Below are positions 21,901-29,890 of a DNA stretch of 64,000 nt, piece by piece. The position numbers and the translations under genes are program-made. The first letter of the stretch is position 1. Every line of letters starts with the position of its first letter. The notes under the pieces are model-generated. The model had not been told where the DNA came from. It saw only the letters and a list, made by a program, of their open reading frames with translations, and made no database searches. Origin of the DNA: Edolisoma coerulescens (lineage: Eukaryota; Chordata; Aves; Passeriformes; Campephagidae); the NCBI GenBank assembly GCA_013397115.1, contig VWZW01006244.1:963554-1027553 (forward strand). Reading direction: 5' to 3'.

Positions 21901-23568
21901 CTGGACTGTAATTAGAGTTGGAGTGGGTCCCCCAGGGGATCCAAGGCAGCCTGACACAATCCTCTTGCAGGAAGGGGTTTCCACTACTACTGAAAATGGC
22001 ACGTCTGAATAAACCCCGCGGTGAACACAAACCCAGATGTGATTAAAGCCTGGAGGGTGAGAGGGGGCATTGGCAGTCACTGACCCAGAGCATGGGAACA
22101 GATCTCTTACATCACAGTAAAACCAGGACTGACAGGAGCTTCAGGGATCTGGTGCATCCCAGCTGCCCCACAACCAGCCAGTTCTACATCATCCACACCT
22201 GCCTGGTACATTTTTAATGCCCTTCCTGAAAACCGCCAGAGATGGGACTCTCTCCCCAGGTCATCTATTCAAGTGCACAACCCCGTTTCCACCCGGAGGG
22301 CTTTATTCACATCTAACCACACTCCCTGCAGCAGTTTGGAGGCAGCAGTTTTGTTCAAACCCCCACCCCAATTCAGGGGTGTCTCCTTGCAGACACGTCC
22401 ACCCCATGAGAACCACAAGCACCCACCTTTGACAGTGACGAGCACAGAGCTGTAGGTCTGCCCCGCCAGGTTGGAGGCTGTGCAGGTGTACAGCCCGTTG
22501 TCTGTCTGCTTGCAAAAGAGGATCTTCAGCACAAAGTTCTCCTGGTCATCCTCATAGATGACGTGCCGCCGGCCTTCCAAAATGACCTCGTTGTCCTTCT
22601 TCCACACAATCACGGGCTTGGGCTCTCCCGTCACGTAGCAGCTCAGCTTGGCGTGCTTCCCCTCCGTCACACTGCACATGCGGGTCAGCGCCCCGAAAGT
22701 GGCGTTGCGGGCCCCTTTGGTCAGTCCCGCCGCCCGTTCGTAATCCCGGGACAGGCTGTAGCCGATGCTGGACAACCCCTCCACCGCGGAGTAAGACTGG
22801 GCAGAGGCCGAGTCAAGAGTCCCATGGGAGATGTCCGTCTTCCTGATCTCCTCCCGCCTCTTCTGCAGGTGGGACAGCAAGGAGGCCGTCTTCCCGCAGC
22901 TGGCATCCAAGTTGCTGCTGCCGCCCGGGTTGGAGGAGCCGTGCGTTTCCACCACCAGCGCGGCCGAGGCGCTGGCGGAGCCGATGAGGTTCTCTGCCCG
23001 GCAGGTGTAGGTGCCACTGTCCCCCAGCTGAGCACACTGGATGGTGAGAGCGTTTGACTCCCCGGCAGACTCAATCTGGAAGCGTCCAGCATCTGCCTTG
23101 TTCCTCAGGTATCTCCCATCCTTCTCCCAGTTCACTGAGAGGGGAGGGCTGCCCTGGACTTTGCATTTGAACATGGCGTCTTCTCCCAAGGTTACTTTGA
23201 TGTTGGAAGGTTTCTGGATGAAATAAGGGGCTGACTCCGTGACTGTGGTCTCCTCTCCCACTTTGATGCTGACAGCAGCAAAAGCCTCCCCAATGGTGTT
23301 CTTGGCCCGGCAGATGTACTGACCACTGTCCTCCAGGCTCAGGTCGTAGATGGTTAGCCGATACAAATCCCCATCCTCTGTGGTTTTAAACCTTCCCCCA
23401 GACTGGACTGGAAGTTTATCCTTTTCCCAGCTCACCACTGGGATGGGGTTTCCGATGATCTGGCAGCTTAGGGTGGCATCCTTCCCTACAGACACCATGA
23501 ACGCCTTGGGCCGGGTCAGGAAGCGCGGGACCCCGCTGAGCGAGCTGTAATCCATCCTGGCTTCCTTC
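662..23568 (-). CDS. OBSCN: Obscurin, N-terminal part (9 coding exons, gene continues beyond left edge)
   Basis: Spliced gene: join of 662-937, 1840-2115, 5107-5379, 8671-8946, 9758-10024, 11075-11377, 13836-14096, 16566-16835 and 22427-23555, read right to left, plus 13 nt of 5'UTR to 23568. About 1,110 residues are encoded, against roughly 8,000 in full-length vertebrate obscurin. Domain order is Ig1-Ig2-linker-Ig3-Ig4-Ig5-FN3-Ig6-Ig7-Ig8-Ig9-Ig10. The opening (PRFLTRPKAF, then VSVGKDATLSCQI) matches the human N-terminus as I remember it, as do Ig3 (TEGKHAKLSCYVTGEPKP), Ig4 (DLEVREKESATFQCEVPAP) and Ig5 (KLPRKTAV). Obscurin is a giant scaffold around striated-muscle myofibrils. From the literature, Ig1 binds titin M10 and Ig3 binds myomesin at the M-band. 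Every internal exon starts and ends in phase 1 with GT-AG borders. The RhoGEF and kinase parts lie outside the window. Identification is very secure. Confidence 0.96.
938..1839 (-). other. OBSCN intron between Ig9 and Ig10 exons
   Basis: Contains a CR1 fragment (about 1349-1497) and a T-run of about 17-18 nt near 1638-1655. Nothing else recognised. Confidence 0.85.
1349..1497 (-). mobile_element. CR1 LINE 3' fragment
   Basis: Complement of the CR1 3' end: GGAATCATGGAATGGTTTG, then the CCCCCTGCCATGG core and ACTTCCAGGG. Diverged. Confidence 0.8.
1840..2115 (-). CDS. OBSCN: OBSCN Ig9 exon (no clear counterpart at this place in human, from memory)
   Basis: 276 nt, phase 1-1. Starts D-E-A-V-T-F-V-N-K-P-K. 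Canonical Ig landmarks are present: ELVCEV, AVVWRKDQ, and QGSYTCETKDDKTTFQVKV. The acceptor is TCTCCACTCCAG and the donor is GTGAGA. It sits between the Ig8 exon and the first exon of the repeated VVF-type Ig array. Confidence 0.93.
2627..2734 (+). mobile_element. CR1 LINE 3' fragment
   Basis: GAGCAACCTGGTCTAGTGG, CCCTGCCCATGGCAGGG and the CCTTTCCAACTCAAACC tail, characteristic of CR1 3' ends. Confidence 0.8.
3460..3785 (+). mobile_element. CR1 LINE 3' fragment
   Basis: Longer copy with the upstream GGATATTGGGAAGGAATTC, AGGTTGCCCAGAGAAGCTG and GTGTCCAAGACCAGG blocks, ending in the short ATTCTCTGAT tail. Confidence 0.9.
5107..5379 (-). CDS. OBSCN: OBSCN Ig8 exon
   Basis: 273 nt, phase 1-1. 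Starts A-L-A-N-F-I-N-K-E. Contains AEFVSETSEANIMVKWYKDG, which corresponds to the human QFECETSEA...HWYKDG segment with Cys replaced by Ser in strand B. It then has EGTYICKIGDDTLTFDLKV. The acceptor is TTTGTTTCAG and the donor is GTAAGT, a full consensus. Confidence 0.95.
7243..7668 (+). mobile_element. Solo LTR-like element (endogenous retrovirus type), left border uncertain
   Basis: The 3' part looks like an LTR R-U5 end: an AATAAAG polyadenylation signal near 7594, a short region ending in CAGAGTTTTGGTGACA, and A-rich upstream sequence. I recall passerine ERV LTRs with this ending. No target-site duplication was identified, and no retroviral genes are nearby. Confidence 0.45.
8094..8235. 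repeat. A/C-rich low-complexity tract with (CAAA)n core
   Basis: Runs of CAAA units, then irregular AACCC and CAAAAA stretches over about 140 nt with almost no G or T. It produces spurious Phe/Val-rich frames on the minus strand. Confidence 0.85.
8671..8946 (-). CDS. OBSCN: OBSCN Ig7 exon
   Basis: 276 nt, phase 1-1. Starts G-A-A-V-R-F-I-K-K. Contains core Trp (VRWLKDGKEL) and DAGVYECVCEGDKMVYQLSV. The strand-B position reads LQAELSD, without Cys, as in human (LLAELSD, from memory). The acceptor is TCCCTGCAG and the donor is GTATGT. Confidence 0.95.
8947..9757 (-). other. OBSCN intron between Ig6 and Ig7 exons
   Basis: About 0.8 kb; nothing recognised beyond the splice sites. Confidence 0.85.
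9758..10024 (-). CDS. OBSCN: OBSCN Ig6 exon (no disulfide cysteines)
   Basis: 267 nt, phase 1-1. It has an Ig-like pattern with core Trp (GTWYLNGKAL) and the strand-F region KKDDGAEVKFVASN, followed by ETSTKMRVKG. Neither of the two usual Ig cysteines is present: ALFTVDL where strand B Cys would be, and KFVAS where strand F Cys would be. Human Ig6 is likewise atypical (VTFSVDL and KFVANG, from memory), so this is a conserved family feature and not decay. The acceptor is CTTCCCTAG and the donor is GTATTT. Confidence 0.94.
10025..11074 (-). other. OBSCN intron between FN3 and Ig6 exons
   Basis: About 1 kb; nothing recognised beyond the splice sites. Confidence 0.85.
11075..11377 (-). CDS. OBSCN: OBSCN fibronectin type III exon
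   Basis: 303 nt, phase 1-1, encoding a Pro-rich leader and one FN3 domain. Hallmarks are VTLAWSPP (B-strand Trp), VDGYIVECKK, the tyrosine-corner region EADYQFRVSAVNTYGQSP and a final YLEFPG. Human obscurin has a single FN3 at this place with nearly the same ending. The acceptor is TTGTGCAG, with AG at 11378-11379, and the donor GTGAGC reads down from 11074. Confidence 0.95.
11378..13835 (-). other. OBSCN intron between Ig5 and FN3 exons
   Basis: About 2.5 kb. One CR1 fragment near 13518-13655; the rest is unremarkable. Confidence 0.85.
13518..13655 (+). mobile_element. CR1 LINE 3' fragment
   Basis: GGAAGTGTTCAAGGCCAGG, the CCTGCCCATGACAGGGGG core and a degenerate ATTCTCT tail. Confidence 0.8.
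13836..14096 (-). CDS. OBSCN: OBSCN Ig5 exon (lacks the second canonical cysteine)
   Basis: 261 nt, phase 1-1. It begins G-N-I-I-K-K-L-P-R-K-T-A-V, matching the obscurin Ig5 opening. It has the first Cys (TATFCVELD) and the core Trp (IRWLKN). In place of the usual Y-x-C it reads EIAFLADES, so the intradomain disulfide partner is absent; human Ig5 shares this from memory. The acceptor AG is at 14097-14098 and the donor GTAAGC reads down from 13835. Confidence 0.95.
14097..16565 (-). other. OBSCN intron between Ig4 and Ig5 exons
   Basis: About 2.5 kb. Contains an LTR-like element at about 15790-16231. No exon-like frame on the minus strand. Confidence 0.85.
15790..16231 (+). mobile_element. 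Solo LTR-like element (ERVL-like)
   Basis: Begins with a TG dinucleotide (TGTGACAATGATGCC). It has a TATA-like CTATAAAAG near 16070, an AAATAAATA polyadenylation region near 16164, and a pyrimidine-rich end reading CTAGGTGGCCACTGTAGGCA. This organisation (promoter, polyA signal, U5, CA end) fits a solo LTR. No matching 5-bp flanks were found, so the borders are approximate. No internal viral genes are present. Confidence 0.6.
16566..16835 (-). CDS. OBSCN: OBSCN Ig4 exon
   Basis: 270 nt, phase 1 in and out. It encodes an I-set Ig domain: Cys in ATFQCEVPAP, Trp in TAWFKEE, and the tyrosine corner DDDAVYICEM. The first codon is completed by the last G of the previous exon (E-P-S-I-P-F-K), as in human obscurin, which has a similar V-P-F-K start. 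The acceptor AG is at 16836-16837 and the donor GTAGGA lies immediately below 16566. The 3' border was fixed from the reading frame. Confidence 0.95.
16891..17005 (+). mobile_element. CR1 LINE fragment, truncated at 3' end
   Basis: Contains GAAATTCTTCACTGTGAGGG, TTGCCCAGAGAAGCTGTGGC and GTGTCCAAGGCCAGGTTGGA, then stops before the usual tail. Confidence 0.8.
17738..17828 (-). mobile_element. CR1 LINE fragment, 5' part only
   Basis: Complement strand shows the CACCACCCTTACAAGTAAAG and AATTTCTTCCTAATATGTAA segment of CR1 without the 3' end. Confidence 0.6.
18158..18391 (+). mobile_element. CR1 LINE 3' fragment
   Basis: GTGCCCAGAGAAGCTGTGGC, TCCCTGGAAGTGTCCAAGG, the TGCCCATGGCAAGGGG core and a CATTCTGGGATTGTGTGA tail. 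Confidence 0.9.
20349..20500 (+). mobile_element. CR1 LINE 3' fragment
   Basis: CCCTGGAAGTGTTCAAGGCC, CCTGCCCATGGCAGGGGG and a CATTCTGATTCCATAATTCT tail. Confidence 0.85.
21519..21657 (+). mobile_element. CR1 LINE 3' fragment
   Basis: TTAAGGCCAGGTTGGACAGG, TCCCTGCCCATGGCAGGAGG and an ATTATGGGATTCTATA tail. Confidence 0.85.
22427..23568 (-). CDS. OBSCN: OBSCN first coding exon: start codon, Ig1, Ig2, linker, Ig3
   Basis: The ATG is the complement of 23553-23555. It is preceded by a 13-nt 5'UTR piece and an acceptor (pyrimidine-rich tract ending in AG at 23569-23570), so at least one non-coding exon lies upstream. The exon encodes 376 residues plus one base. Ig1 spans about residues 10-98 with C31, W43 and C82. 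Ig2 spans about 108-200 with C131, W143 and C185. A low-complexity linker covers about 204-285, and Ig3 spans about 286-376 with C306, W318 and C358. The donor GTGGGT lies at 22421-22426. The exon is GC-rich, which creates long spurious open frames on the other strand. Ig1 and Ig3 are the known titin- and myomesin-binding modules of the family. Confidence 0.96.
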
Positions 23569-23983
23569 CTAAAGGGGGACAGAGAAAAGCATCAGGAGAG
23601 AGCAGAGCAGAGGCTGCAGCCAAGGAATTGCTGCACTCCTGTGGTGTCAGGATGTTTGTCACCTGGAGCAGCCATGTTTTCAATGTCCTTCTCATCGTGG
23701 GTGAGAAAGCCTTGGAATATTTTTTGGTCTCAAAGATTTCTTATATTAGAGGTTAAAAAACAGCTGAATAAGGTAGCTCACTTCCCCCACAGAGCCTCTG
23801 GGCAAAACACAACTCTTTGGGCTGTTCACACAGAAGGAACACAATGGTGCCTTTCACCTGTGGCACTCAGAAAGTGACCTGCGCTAAAGCTGTGTGACAG
23901 AGGGGCTGGTTCTGCAGCCACAGGGAAACCAATGGACACCAAATTCTGAGAGATGCCTCTGCCCATCAAGACATTTCCTCCAT

Positions 23984-24265
23984 CGTGGAATCACAGAATG
24001 GGTTGGGTTGGAAGGGACCTTAAACCTCATCTCCTTCCAGCCCTGCCATGGGCAGGAACACCTTCCACTATCCCAGGGTGCTCCAAGCCCCGTCCAGCCT
24101 GGCCTTGAACACTTCCAGGGATTCAGGGGCAGCCACAGCTTCTCTGGGCACCCTGTGCCAGGGCCTCCCCACCCTCTCAGGGAAGAATTTCTTCCTAATA
24201 TCCCATCTAAACCTACTGTCTGTCAGCTTGAAGTCATTTCTCCTTGTCCTATGCTCAGTTCCTCT
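23984..24265 (-). mobile_element. CR1 LINE 3' fragment
   Basis: Complement of the CR1 3' end: starts TCACAGAATGGGTTGGGTTG, has the CCTGCCATGGGCAGG core and AGCTTCTCTGGGCACCCTGT, and extends to CTTGTCCTATGCTCAG. Followed by a T/C-rich tract to about 24380. Confidence 0.9.
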
Positions 24266-24683
24266 TCATTTGATTTCTTTTTCTACGTCATTGTCCTTGC
24301 TCTTTTTTTCTCTTTTTCCTTGCCTGTTTTTTAATTTCTTTTACGCCTTTTTTTTCTTTTTCTGCTTCTCCCACATGGCTCCATTTCTCCTCTTGACCTC
24401 TCTGGTCATCACCCATTCCTAAACCTTGCTCTCTGAACCACATTCACACAGACCTTTCAATAAAGATCTACTGTCGAGCCTTTAGCAGGACACCCAGATA
24501 TTCCTGTCATAATACGGATGATATTCCTCTTTATTCCCGGTTTCTGCTCATCACAACCACTGAGACAGAGCTCCTGGGATGGTGATGGCAGTCAGTATCT
24601 ATAGCTTATATAAATCCTCACCCAGATGGTGTAGGGCCAGACACAGCTGCAGTGGGGATGCAGTTGGTGCACATGCATTGAAA

Positions 24684-25088
24684 GGCTGAGAAAATTTGGA
24701 TTGTTAAACCTTGAAAAATGTAGGGTTCAGGGTGACCTGATTGCACCTCCCAGTACCTGAGGGAAGCCTACAGGAAAGACAGAGACAAACTATTTACAAG
24801 GGCCTGGAGTGATGGGACAAGAGGGGATGAGAGCAAACTGAAATGTAACAGTTTTAGATGAGATATTAGGAAGAAATTCTTCCCTCTGAGGGTGATGAGG
24901 CCCTGGCACAGGGTGCCCAGAGAAGCTGTGGCTGCCCCTGAATCCCTGGAAGTGTCCAAGGCCAGGCTGGATGGGGCTTGGAGCATCCTGGGATAGTGGA
25001 AGGTGTCCCTGCCCATGGCAGGGGGTTGTAAGGAGATGATCCTTAAGGTCCCTTCCATCCCAAAACATTCTGGGATTCTGTGATTATG
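24684..25088 (+). mobile_element. CR1 LINE 3' fragment, one of the longer copies
   Basis: About 400 nt. It includes the upstream TTTACAAGGGCCTGGAGTGA and ATATTAGGAAGAAATTCTTC blocks and the complete 3' end to GGGATTCTGTGATT. Confidence 0.9.
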
Positions 25089-25727
25089 ATCACAGGAGTG
25101 CAAAGCCATATGAAGGAATTGCAACAGGGAATGTTCACAGGAATCCAGACAGTGCCAACCTTCTCCAAAAAAGCCCCACATGGCTTAGGGCTCACAGGAA
25201 AGATGTTCCATCGCCTGCTTATTGTCAGCTACCCTCAGAGGGAGCAACGAGCTGACCTGCAGCTGTTTGGTGATATGGGCCAGCCAAGGGGACGAGGCTT
25301 AAGCTGCCTTCAAAACTAAAGCTCATGGCAATCCTGGTGCCACTGTGCCCCCAGAAAGCCAAAAGCCATCAGTGGTGCTGATCTTTACAGACTCCACCCA
25401 TCCCTGTGCAGTTGGGGAGCAATCCAACAGCGACCACCGCCTCAGGGACCCCCCAAAGACCTCACAAACATTCCTCGCTCTTCACTGCTCCTTACAGGGA
25501 CTCTGGGATGTCCTTTCCCTTCTGCTGGACTGAGTCTACCTCCAGCCCTCCAAGAGGCCCTTTCCATGGACTGGGTAATACTTCCACAATTATAGCACAG
25601 CTAAAAACCTGGTTAATGGTTAAACCTCACTAACACCAGGAACTGGGCACCAGCTGACTCTCCCTGCGAGCAGGATTAGATAGTTCTCTGCAAGGAAAAC
25701 TTCCCAGCTCCAAGCCTCTCTGGAAGT

Positions 25728-25809
25728 CACAGAATCCTAGGATTGTCTGGGTTGGAAGGGACCTTAAAGCTCATCTCATTCCAACCCCCCGCCATGGGCA
25801 GAGATGTCA
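25728..25809 (-). mobile_element. CR1 LINE 3' fragment, short
   Basis: Complement strand: CACAGAATCCTAGGATTGTC, GGTTGGAAGGGACCTTAAAG and the CCCGCCATGGGCAGAG core. Confidence 0.8.
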
Positions 25810-26650
25810 CCCCCTAGACCCAGTTTTCCAAGAAGATTTGAGTGCACCATTTCTCTTCAAGCTGTTTCATCTCTTTGGCCTCATGATGCCAGACCCCTCT
25901 GTCCCGGCAGCTCCTGTCTGAGCCATAGGAATGGTCCCAGTCCAGGTGAGCACATCCCTGCTTTTTCACCTTCCAAGTGCTGCACAAAGCAGAAGCACCA
26001 GGGCTGCGGGTGCTGTAACTCAGAAAGGAAATAAAACCCAGTCACTGAGACAGAAATATCCTTCTTAATCCTACAGCAGTTTGGCTTCCCTGCTGGCCAC
26101 ACATCCACCCACTCCCTCACCCAATGGCAGGTGTTCTCACCATCTCCCCTCCTGCTCCAGCAGAAATCAATAGGAGCAGGCCAAAACCCTGCTTTAATTT
26201 CTTAAATCACCACTTTTCCATCCTCCTCCAGCTCCTGTTAGTGCATTTATGTTAATGTGCAAATCACTGATGGCATCAGGGAGTGAGGGCGGGATCAACC
26301 TGCTGCATGACCTTGGGGAAAATCACTTATTTTCCCAATTTCTTGGCTCCCCTCCCACTTCTTTGTATCAAGACAGGGATGGGCTTGCAAAAAATGATGT
26401 GCACATTGTATAGATGACAATGTACTTGCTGAGGTAAATGACAAATCGTGCATGAAAATGAATAGCAGTTTACAATTTTCATTCCATTTATGCTGTGGGG
26501 GATTGAAAAACACGAGTTACCATTAAATCCTCATACTAGGGGTAAAGGAAAGGGAAAAGGGGTAGCACAAAAATACAAAATAGCAATTTTTATGAGAGCT
26601 CAAGAAACTTTTGGACAACACTCTCAGGCACAGCATGGGTTTCTTGGGGT

Positions 26651-26730
26651 TGTCCTGAGCAAGGCCAGGGGCTGGACTCAATGGTCTTTGTGGGTCCCTT
26701 GCAGCTCAGGATATTCTATGATTTTGTGAT
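26651..26730 (+). mobile_element. CR1 LINE 3' tail, a different subfamily
   Basis: GGGGCTGGACTCAATGGTCT, then GGGTCCCTTGCAGCTCAGG and the ATTCTATGATTTTGTGAT tail, the classic bird CR1 terminus. Confidence 0.8.
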
Positions 26731-29469
26731 CATTATTATCATTGAAGATGGTATCGCTGAGCCAAACTTCAAACTTCATCTGGGTCACAGATCTAAGGCA
26801 AAACCAAATGTAATCTTTCTATATTTAACAGCAAAAACACACCATGTCCTGGCCTATCCTGTGTCTCCCACTCCAAAGAACACAAGAAACAACAAAAACC
26901 AACCAATGACTTTTCCCTTTAGATGAGTTCGATCCTTTCTAAACTAATTCAATTTGGGTTGCTTTTGTTTCCTGGTATTGAGCAAATTTCATTATACCAC
27001 CACAAATCTTTAGAAATTAAAGAAACAGGTTGCAAACACTAAATCTGGGACGGGGAAAAAAGTAATGGGGAAAATTTACTTTTGATAAATGCTAAGAGGG
27101 TAAGGAATGACTGACTTGCAGTCATCAGGGCTAAGACCAACTGGCTTTCTGTTAAGTGGCCACCTTCAATACACAGATCTCTTTTTCTCTTGGTCTCAAA
27201 CTGCTCTAGAAATCTGTGAATTAGTTTGAACTTCTTTTGTTCCTCTTATTACCTCCAACCTCTGCCCTCAGCGGAGCTTTAAAATGCATTTTCCATAAAG
27301 GCTTGTGCAGCTGCAAGCAGAGAAGCTGCATGAATGGTTAGAAGGGGCAGATACGAGCCTGGGGCTGGAGCCAAAGTACACTGAAGTCAGTGGAAATTTC
27401 CACTGAAGTCAATTGATTGACAACCAGAGTCTTCTGCTCGTTTGGGGAAGGACCATTTCAATGTTCAGATGGAGATGCTGAGGTTCAGCTCCACCCTGGA
27501 GAGCCCAGCAGAACCATTCACTGCATTAACAACAAGCTAACAAGCAGAACACAGACTCAGAGCTCAAGTCCTAATGTTTCCCAGCCCTTAGCTTGAATTT
27601 CAGGCTTTGTGCCATCAAAGCACTTGGATTCACCTTCAGAAGACACTGCCACGTCTCATCCTTCCTGGGTTCCTATTGTCTCTGATTGATGTGTCAACTC
27701 TGACTTATTTCCAGCTTCATAGTGTCAGAAAGAGCAGAAAAATTTAGTTCCTTCACTTCTCTGTCAAACGGGGCTCTGCATAATATGGACAAGTGCCTGG
27801 GGCACTGAGGTGGCTACAGAGACACGAGAGGAGCTGCTTGGGAACCAGCCAGGGACCTCTCAGCAACCAGTGGCTTCCCTCAACCCACCTGCGAGCTGTT
27901 TCCACCACCAAGGACACCTTTCCATGCCTGGAGGAGAGCTCTGCTCTGTTGGAGCATGGTGAGGGCTCTAAAAGCCTGGCTCTTACAGGAGCAGGAATGC
28001 TGCTCACTCCCTAAAGCGCATCCTTCTCCCCCTGCCCTTCCATGCTAAGCTGTGCCCAAACAAACACGCCCCAGCTGCTCCCTGGTACTTCTGATAGTCA
28101 GGAACAGCCAAAAAACCAGGGAGGCTCCTGCACCAGATGCCTGTTGATTTTGCTCCTGAACCAAACTGGTGCAGCAAATCCATCCAAGATGCTCTTTCCC
28201 AGTGGCCTCAAGGTCCAGCCTCCCTCTCCCATGGCTCCCAAACACTCATCTGGTGTTTGCAATTCACTTCTCTCCATCCAATACAAGATCCTGTGTCCAC
28301 AGACCTCCTAGTGCAGGGTGAAAACCCCACATCCCCTGCACCTCACCCAGCTTTCCCCATGTGCCCTCACACTCCAAGGTTTTACACCATCATGGAACAG
28401 CCAGGATGCCAGAAGAAAATCCAAGGATCAGTGAAAACAGTGCATGCTCATCGTTAGTTTAGATTTTTTTCTAACATGGAAAGGAAAACAGGGTTTATTC
28501 CTTGCTCTGCCACTGGCTTACTTTCATGATTACGAGAAAGACACTTAAGCTCTCATATCTTTATTCCCCATCTGAAAAAAGGTGGGGAAACTTGTTTTAT
28601 GGGTGTGGAGAGCATGAAAACCAGTAAGAGGCACGAAATCCTAACCTGCAGCAAGGATGAGGCTGTGTAAGTATCTAACACATCTAACAGGTTAGACAGG
28701 CTGCACGAGATAAATTACATTGTAAAATTTCAAATGGGATAAAATGCATCATGCTGGTTCATGATGATAAATAGATTTAGGAGCAAGGAGAGGACAGACT
28801 TGTGAACATACTGAAAAGGCAAGATTTAAAATTTCTACTGTGTAGCTTGTCGATCAACTTATTCAATAATTACTCTGATTTAGATTATTTACATGTTCAT
28901 TCAAACTTTAAAAAAAACCCCAGTAACCCTGAAACTTAAAAAAAAAGTAACTCTCTGCAAGTGCCAGAACAGCTCCCTTGGAAGCGACAGGAGCAGCAAC
29001 AAAGCATGAATAAACCGAGTCAATGCAAATGCCCTTTCCAATAAATCTCAGACACTTGCCAGTGTCATATTTCCCCACGTAACCCCTCTGTGATTAATCA
29101 TTTGCAGCAGAGCTCACATTGCCATCTGGGGTATTTCTGAGCACGCCGAAGGCAAACTGGCGGCACTTGTAATTTTGGTTATGTCTTTATTCATTCGGAT
29201 TTTCCCTGGTTTGTGTTTGGGGAAAGAGGCAGAACTGCACAGAGCTGTCAGATAACACAAATAAATCACTGCCCTGGAGCCAACACTCGGCCATGCAGCT
29301 GATCCAGGCCTCCTGCCCACTCCTGTCCCAGGTCTGTCTGCCCAACACCTGCTTCCCATGGAGAAGGGAACAAGTGCCTTGCAGTGGGAACAGCCACAGG
29401 CTTGTCCAGTTCCTGCTGGAGTACTCGGAAGTGGAACTCATCAGGAGGTGGAGAGCCCTGATGGTGGTG

Positions 29470-29890
29470 CCACAGAATCCCAGAATGGTTTGGGTTGGAA
29501 GGGACCTTAAGGATCCTCCCATTTCACCCCCTGCCATGGGCAGGGACACCTTCCACTATCCCAGGCTGCTCCAAGTGCCGTCCAACCTGGCCTTGGACAC
29601 TCCCAGGGATCCAGGGGCAGCCACAGCTGCTCTGGGAATCTGTGCCAGGGCCTCCCCACCCTCACAGGGAAGAATTTCTTCCTAATATTCAACCTAACCC
29701 TGCCCTCTGGCAGTGTGAAGCCACTCCCCTTGTCCTATCACTCCTTCCCTTGTCCAAAGTCCCTCTCCGGCTCTCCTGGAGCCCTTTTGGGCATTGGAAG
29801 GGGCTCTCAGGTCTCACTAGAGCCTTCTCTTCTCCAGGCTGGACACCCTCAGCTCTCCCAGCCTGGCTCCATCCCAGCCTCCTGGGATTC
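29470..29890 (-). mobile_element. CR1 LINE 3' fragment, longer copy
   Basis: Complement of CR1: CACAGAATCCCAGAATGG at the start, CCCCTGCCATGGGCAGGG and CCTCCCCACCCTCACAGGGA. It extends through CTTCTCTTCCAGGCTGG-like sequence to CTCAGCTCTCCCAGCC. Confidence 0.9.

Larger units (their letters stand above)
16836..22426 (-). other. OBSCN intron between Ig3 and Ig4 exons
   Basis: At about 5.6 kb, the longest intron within the coding part. It contains five CR1 fragments (near 16891, 17738, 18158, 20349 and 21519) and short T-rich tracts. No further exon recognised. Confidence 0.85.

Noticed and set aside
22563..23057. 164-codon open frame on the plus strand
   Set aside because: It is the antisense of the GC-rich OBSCN first coding exon. 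Its composition is a reflection of that exon, and there is no homology to a known family.
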